Shown here: piece after piece, positions 8,278 through 12,866 of the stretch
How the letters are laid out: each line of letters begins with the position of its first letter
Position numbering within the stretch: the stretch's first letter is position 1
Source: Pleurotus djamor
Taxonomy: Eukaryota; Basidiomycota; Agaricomycetes; Agaricales; Pleurotaceae
Direction: 5' to 3'
DNA: 12,866 nt
Assembly: GCA_029747585.1 (NCBI GenBank)
Contig: JAPEVF010001181.1
Coordinates: 1 to 12,866 of the forward strand
Made by a program: the position numbers and the translations under genes
Notes under the pieces: model-generated
Seen by the model: only the letters and a program-made list of their open reading frames with translations
Databases searched by the model: none
Told to the model about the DNA's origin: nothing

Positions 8278-9336
8278 ATGCCACATACCTCTACAGCCCT
8301 GATACGACGCTCCCCGCGTAAGCATAGGATCAATCCCTATGCTTCGCGTGGATGTCAGCCACGCCCTTTGACATCGGAACCTGCACACATCGTCAAGGCT
8401 CAAAGACGCCAGGCGCCGCCTCTCAGCATTGTCATTCCCCGAGCGGATGGATCCCCCACTCCTTCGCTTCCTTCTCCTTTCACAGTCTTTATTCGTGCAA
8501 CGGGCAACCGTCATCCCTTGGATCCACCTCCACCTCCAAGAGCTTACTCACCGGGGTCTCCTACACCTGAGGATCGCATTGAGGAACTAGAAAAGGAAAA
8601 TCGCGAGCTCAAACGTGAAAACAAGCACTTGAGTACTCAACTCAACGGCGTGCGTATCTTCGCATTCCATGTCCAGCGTACGAAAGCCTAACCTCTTTGT
8701 TCTAGATGAAGGCAGACGTAACCCGGCTGGTAACTTGTCCTATCTGCTTCGGATACGAGACTAAGATTTACACGTACGTCGCTCGATTTTCCTTGTCGCC
8801 ATTGTTTTGTTTTTTGACGACATGTGGATAGCATGAGTCCTTGTGGCCATAGCGTCTGCCTAGCCTGTCTCGTACAATGGTTCAAGGTTACGTTGGATCG
8901 ACAGATGGGAGAGTGGTTTGATGAACATGATGATCGCGCAAACCCTCCAGAATTTATGCTCTTTGAGGAGGCGTTTGTGCCTGAGACGGACGCGCAGCGT
9001 ACCCAAATCTGGAGGGAGGTGCGTGTCGCTATGCGAGAGTACTTTACCGAGAGGGGCCTAAGGGAAGATCGAGCGGACAGGCGAGCGATGCAAGTCGCGA
9101 TGGATCTGTTCACTTACGCTTGCCCCTTATGCAATGGGGTCATCAGGAACGCCCCGGGGGAGGCTCTCTTCGGGCGAGATGTCTACGACATTTTCGACCG
9201 CTATGTACTCAGGTACATGCTGCATGAGGAACGACCAGATGAAGTAGAGGAAGCGACGTTGGAGATGTTTGACCCTCTCTTCATGAGGGCTGACTCGGTG
9301 TTTCGTGAAGCATTCAGGCCCATTGACCACGCATGA
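8278..9336 (+). CDS. RING-finger protein with coiled coil and expanded RING loop (putative E3 ubiquitin ligase)
   Basis: Exons 8278-8649, 8706-8773 and 8832-9336 join in phase (introns 56 nt GTGCGT..CTAG and 58 nt GTACGT..ATAG), giving 314 residues. Residues 1-98 are Pro/Arg/Ser-rich and disordered. Residues about 99-122 (RIEELEKENRELKREN) are a strong coiled coil. The RING follows: C135-x2-C138, then C151-G-H153-x2-C156-x2-C159, then after 84 residues C244-P-L-C247. All eight zinc ligands of a C3HC4 RING are present, but the gap between the sixth and seventh is far longer than usual and filled with charged helical sequence. RING proteins bring E2 enzymes to substrates for ubiquitin transfer. 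Agaricomycetes carry a family with a CGHxxCxxCLxxWF core and a long insert before CPxC, which this resembles. Substrate and partner are unknown. Splicing through the zinc ligands supports expression as one gene. Confidence 0.8.
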
Positions 9337-9499
9337 GTTCATCAGATACATGTAGACATGCCTAGATTTCTTTCCCTTTTTCGCACCTTGATTTGACTTG
9401 TACCCTTCTACCTTACTTGTAACAATATTCAACCGTTTTACTTGGTTTTACCTCATATGAATGACAGTGATGACTGCCTCGTGTGGCTGAGCCGGCGAC

Positions 9500-9920
9500 A
9501 TGATGTCTCTCCCTGAACACGTTCCAAATATTAATGTGGAATCGCTATCGACGCTGATCCATCTCAGAACTCATGAATTCGCTGCTCAAGTGCGTCTTGG
9601 GGAAAGAAATTGTGTATTCTAACTACGGATACAAGTGAACTCTACTACTGCATAGGGCTAGATGGGGAGAAGAAGAAGAAGAGGCCCAGTCACAGGCGAA
9701 GTGTTAAATACCAAGGTCCCGGCGATTTCCGAAGGCTTGCCGTGATGCCGTTTTCGGATACATCCGTGCGGTCAGACCAAGTGGGCCCTCTGCCACTGAA
9801 CAATTTCTCCTTCCCCCCACCACAGCAGGCGCAGACATCGACGGTTTGCTGCCTATTTTCGAAGTAATACACGCAGAGAGCGAGAGTATACCAGCTGTAA
9901 CTGTACATCAGACACAATAA
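9500..9920 (+). CDS. Candidate small multi-exon gene (low confidence)
   Basis: ATG 9500 opens a frame reading MMSLPEHVPNINVESLSTLI up to a donor-like GTGCGT at 9590, with a branch-like CTAAC at 9618. Near 9825 a pyrimidine-rich tract ends in CACAG, and the frame after it (AGADIDGLLPIFEVIHAESE, stop at 9918-9920) also reads like protein. An in-phase middle exon beginning at a GGGCTAG acceptor near 9661 would start with five arginines, but I could not find a splice set that keeps one frame from end to end. It may be a real small gene, a remnant, or chance. Confidence 0.25.
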
Positions 9921-10202
9921 ATGAGTTTGTCATGTCGTGAGACCCACATTGCAGTTCCCTTTGAGACCATCCACCCCCCAATTTGAGAGCCTGATGGCAC
10001 TCTGGAACTGACTGGAACGTGATCTTGGAGCTTCAGCCTAGTCAGAGAGGAAACAGTGTCCTGGTACCATGCGCTCCTCCAGCTAGCAGAGCAGCGACGC
10101 CATCATCCTATCTGACCCAGGCCAGGATTGGACCGAGAAGCCCGACGCCCCTAGAGCACATGCACTCGCCCCTCGCAATCATCGGGCCTGTTCCCCCGCA
10201 TT

Positions 10203-10240
10203 CATTGACGTCATGAGGCACACTGGAGACGGAAGCAAAA
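10203..10240. repeat. Direct repeat, copy 1
   Basis: Begins CATTGACGTCATGAGGCAC. It matches 10437-10474 at 31 of 38 positions, 234 bp apart in the same orientation. Confidence 0.6.
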
Positions 10241-10436
10241 TGCAATTGCTCCCGATCGTCGGTCCGAAGCCCCCATTATCTTCACCAAGCTTTTGAGTTG
10301 TTCAAGTTGTCGCACCAATTCACATACATACAACGATCTAACATCATCTACTTACTCATTACATACTTGTAGTGTACTTGAGAGCTCTATATCTACGCAG
10401 AAACATCCATTACATCCAAAAAAAACTGCACTGGGG

Positions 10437-10474
10437 CATTGACATCATCAGGCACGCTACCGACGGAATCAAAA
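10437..10474. repeat. Direct repeat, copy 2
   Basis: Begins CATTGACATCATCAGGCAC. It lies just beyond the stop codon of the minus-strand gene 10483-11352, so probably in its 3' untranslated region. Confidence 0.6.
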
Positions 10475-10482
10475 ACTACCGA

Positions 10483-11352
10483 TCACCGATCACGATCAAG
10501 AAAACGCTTAAATTTCTTCAGCCGATCTAAAAGTAGCAGCTGTAAAAAACACATATTCGCGGAGAACACGAGAAACTCACCAATTTGAACCTCTTCTTGT
10601 CAAAAAACACTCGAATCTTCTTCTCGCCCTTCTTCTCCCACATCGTCCTGCTCTTGTACCCATACTGGTAGACATCGTCGGTCCTGTAAGCGTCGCTCAG
10701 GTGGACGGTCAGACACATCCAACCGTCCCAACCGTAGCCGCGAACAGTCGAATGCGGATGGTTATTGTGATTGGTCTCACTGGGATAATGAGTAAGAAGA
10801 CAGAGAAAACGGAGTTGAGCACTTACACGAGCGCAAGGTACCTCACTCCGTTCGCCTTTTCACGGTGCCGTTTCATCGTCAACTCGAGCACTTGTCTCGC
10901 GCTCGATGGGTCCATTTTGAGCTCTTGTCGGATGTACATCCTTGGGTAGTTTCGACGACGAAGATTTCCGAATGCTTTCACGGTTCGAAGGAAGCCCCAC
11001 ATGTCGATGTATTGGCTAAGCTGGTCGAAGGAGGTGGAAATGGTGACGATGGTGTACTTGAAGTTGGTTATCGTGTGGTGCTCACCCTGCGTCGGAAATG
11101 CGCGAACGGTGATATCTAGAATGATTAAGATCGAAGTTGTTATGCCTGAGCGACTCTACTTGCTTGGGTGTTAGAGGAAAATCGACCGATGGCTTCGCTT
11201 GCGATGGTAGTATTGAGCTCGATCCGTAAATCTGTGGCTATGTCCAAGTTTGTTCCACGCCCCATAGCTCCCAAGCGTCTATATTCTTTCCTTGTCTCTA
11301 CCACCACCGCCAACGACCACCTCAGGGTAGCGCGCAATATCTGTAATATCAT
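10483..11352 (-). CDS. Unrecognised 245-residue protein, four exons
   Basis: Exons 11352-11160, 11115-10827, 10779-10581 and 10539-10483 join in phase through three short introns (44, 47 and 41 nt; GTAGAG..TCTAG, GTAAGT..CCCAG, GTGAGT..TACAG). Agreement of three introns in phase is strong evidence of a real gene. The protein is basic and appears globular. Stretches include FKYTIVTISTSFDQLSQYID, RNYPRMYIRQELKMDPSSAR, a histidine/asparagine-rich ETNHNNHPHST, and GYGWDGWMCLTVHLSDAY. It ends in a leucine/lysine tail (LLLLDRLKKFKRFLDRDR). I do not recognise a family. ATG 11352 is the first in frame, but a 5' exon may exist: an acceptor-like TTACAG ends just inside the frame at about 11343, and the frame is open further upstream. 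It stands apart from the transposon block by more than 500 bp. Confidence 0.65.
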
Positions 11353-12302
11353 CAGGTCACCACGGTGCGTCTTCTCACTCCCAACAATACTTCAAAACCA
11401 CTCGATCTCTCTTCAACACACCTAACACGCTCCTTCGCCGCCAACAACGGCATCCAACGCATCCCACATAGCCAACCAACACCTCCATCGGCACTCGAGG
11501 GCTGGATCTAGAGCAGCATTGATCATAAGTGAAGTGGGCTGGGGAAAGCTGGAGCAAACTGCGCGGGCGCCGTAGAGATATTTCGATGGATTGGTTAGCT
11601 CGAGTTTTGAGCTGGAGGATGAAGAACGTGCGTTTTACCTACGTTTTAATGAGCTGTGAAGAGGCTAATACCCGCTATCATCATAGAGCCGTCGCCAGTC
11701 TGGTATCACAGCACAATCTCCCGTCCCTTCCTCGGGATCATCCACTGCCGTCGCCACTGCCCAAAGACAGGCTCCGCGCCATGCAATCTCCCAAATCCCT
11801 GGTTCCTCCGCGTTCCCTAGAACCTTTGTTCTTTTCCCGGAATGTCACGGAGTGATTTGAAACCATCTAGAACCACAAGGTAAGCCCGTGCGTCCATCGT
11901 TCGCTGTAAAAAGAACTGACATCAGTTGTACAAGCGTTCCATTACAGGGACCTAAGTTAGCCCGAAAAAAAACACAAAACATTCAATTCCTCGTCAACAG
12001 CAAGACGATGCCTCATAATACTTAGATCCCCAGCCTGGTACGTCCCCGATAGAACTCTGAAACCCGTTGCGAAGGCTGATACTCTCATCTTGGCCAGGAA
12101 TTTCGTTTCTCCTCTTCGGAGCGAGATCATTCTCTATGGGGAGCGCACGTAGCTGGACGGAACCGAGGTGCTTCTGAGAGGTACATGACACTATCATCTT
12201 TACCCGCATATACAAACAGTTGACTGTAGTGATTATCGTTCCAAAAGGAAATCGCCTCCCAGTCAATCCGAAAACTTGAAATTCACAAACAAGCTCAACA
12301 GA
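11353..12302. other. Region without a recognisable gene
   Basis: Open frames on both strands (for example 11529-11855 + and 11994-12266 -) show no motif, no in-phase splice pattern and low-complexity composition. The part next to 11352 may hold the promoter or a first exon of the minus-strand gene. Confidence 0.5.
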
Positions 12303-12479
12303 TCAACGTACGACTCTAATTCCCCCAGGCCACGACATCATTAGCGCCTCCCGGACCGAGTCCACGAAGTCTTGGTATTCGTTTTCAGAGCTGCAGCTCC
12401 CTTCTTCCTCCTCACGCCGAAACATTCCCCAAGCCCAAACGCACGCAGTTATCGCCGCGTAACCGATCCAGAAGTCATA
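12303..12479 (-). pseudogene. Coding-like fragment with one transmembrane helix
   Basis: Read on the minus strand, 58 codons to a TGA give a hydrophobic helix (YDFWIGYAAITACVWAWG), then a basic stop-transfer MFRR, an acidic run and a helical tail (EYQDFVDSVREALMMSW), as in a small single-pass membrane protein. A consensus donor GTAAGT begins at 12529, exactly 50 nt upstream, which fits the intron size in this window, with a branch-like CTGAT. No AG acceptor exists where the exon must begin, and the next codon upstream is a stop. The gene upstream of that donor also lacks a start. It may be a decayed gene with a lost splice site, or chance. Confidence 0.3.
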
Positions 12480-12625
12480 TCAGATCATCAGTAAGTCGTA
12501 ACATCACGTTGCAAAGGCGATCCACTTACATATTTGCTAGTTTTTGGTTTCCCCACTTTCTGGAGGAAATTCTTGCTCTTACACACGACCCCTTCAAGTA
12601 ACAGGCAGATTCGTAAGGCAGATCG

Positions 12626-12866
12626 ATGGTGAGTCACATCTATCCGCTTATAATCATGTTATTTGAGGCTAAACGTCCGTGTTCAAGGTTCTCCTTGAGA
12701 CACATACCCGGCCGAAGATGACGAACAACGGTTCAGCCACGAATTCACGCCCCATTATCAATGCAGATCCTTGTTTTTAGGCTATGGGCGACCCACAGGC
12801 CGAGTTTGCGACAGGCTACAACCAGTTCTTGACATTTGACCCAGAGGTTACCTCCTCGCGCCGACT
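12626..12866 (+). CDS. Probable start of an unrecognised gene, cut by the window edge
   Basis: ATG 12626 is followed at once by a consensus donor GTGAGT (12629). A strong acceptor, TTGTTTTTAG, ends at 12780; splicing 12629-12780 joins ATG in phase to GCT ATG GGC and an open frame (MGDPQAEFATGYNQFLTFDP) that runs off the window. A shorter 59-nt intron ending at 12687 is also possible, but it would read into the TAG at 12778. Alternatively translation may begin at ATG 12784. The family is not recognisable from about 28 residues. Confidence 0.4.

Larger units (their letters stand above)
9921..10482. other. Intergenic region with a degenerate direct repeat
   Basis: No gene seen on either strand. 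It holds an AATAAA at 9916-9921, a TGACGTCA palindrome at 10206-10213, A-rich and CATCTA-type sequence at 10310-10430, and two related 38-bp segments annotated separately. Confidence 0.6.

Noticed and set aside
9610..9867. 85-codon plus-strand open frame with a KKKK run
   Set aside because: It starts at a non-ATG codon, contains a GAAGAAG simple repeat and overlaps a more protein-like alternative frame.
10366..10374. CTTGTAGTG, which resembles the right end of a CACTA element
   Set aside because: No matching CACTACAAG was found near 1980-2130, and a 9-bp match is expected by chance in a window this size.
11529..11855. 108-codon plus-strand open frame
   Set aside because: Serine/proline-rich without motifs, splice support or a recognisable start context; composition looks like untranslated DNA.
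11994..12266. 90-codon minus-strand open frame
   Set aside because: No domain, no flanking splice pattern; too little to call a gene.

Overview
This window looks like nuclear DNA of a filamentous basidiomycete, probably an Agaricomycete (mushroom-forming fungus). The genes I can reconstruct are broken by many short GT-AG introns (about 40-70 nt) that restore frame exactly. The long transposase resembles the Tnp2/CACTA-like family that is abundant in Agaricomycetes. The RING protein resembles an E3-like family common in the same fungi. No tRNA, rRNA, CRISPR array or bacterial-type operon signal was seen. Family names come from recognising motifs by eye; no database search was run.

Layout. (1) 1-982: the C-terminal 289 residues of a nucleolar-type FKBP prolyl isomerase with a divergent catalytic half. 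(2) 1291-1985: an unrecognised protein ending in one transmembrane helix, possibly 5'- or 3'-truncated. (3) 2132-9336: a very compact block of four multi-exon genes. These are a Tnp2-like transposase (+), a tail-to-tail gene on the minus strand that ends 11 bp from it, a head-to-head gene on the plus strand starting 86 bp from that one, and a RING-finger/coiled-coil gene (+). (4) 9500-9920: a weak candidate for a small gene. (5) 10483-11352: an unrecognised but convincingly spliced minus-strand gene of 245 residues, with a degenerate direct repeat just beyond its 3' end. (6) 11353-12625: mostly without recognisable genes, with one coding-like membrane fragment on the minus strand. (7) 12626-12866: the probable start of a gene that runs off the window.

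How the parts may work together. The transposase contains the three aspartate blocks expected of its family, but an in-frame TAG lies between the second and third. It is either a recently disabled copy or a gene that depends on removing a 48-nt intron. The tight packing of three further genes against it, compared with the looser flanks, makes it possible that all four belong to one multi-gene element, with a RING protein and two unknown proteins as accessory genes. No terminal inverted repeats or target duplication could be found by eye, so the element's borders are not established and the grouping is an inference.
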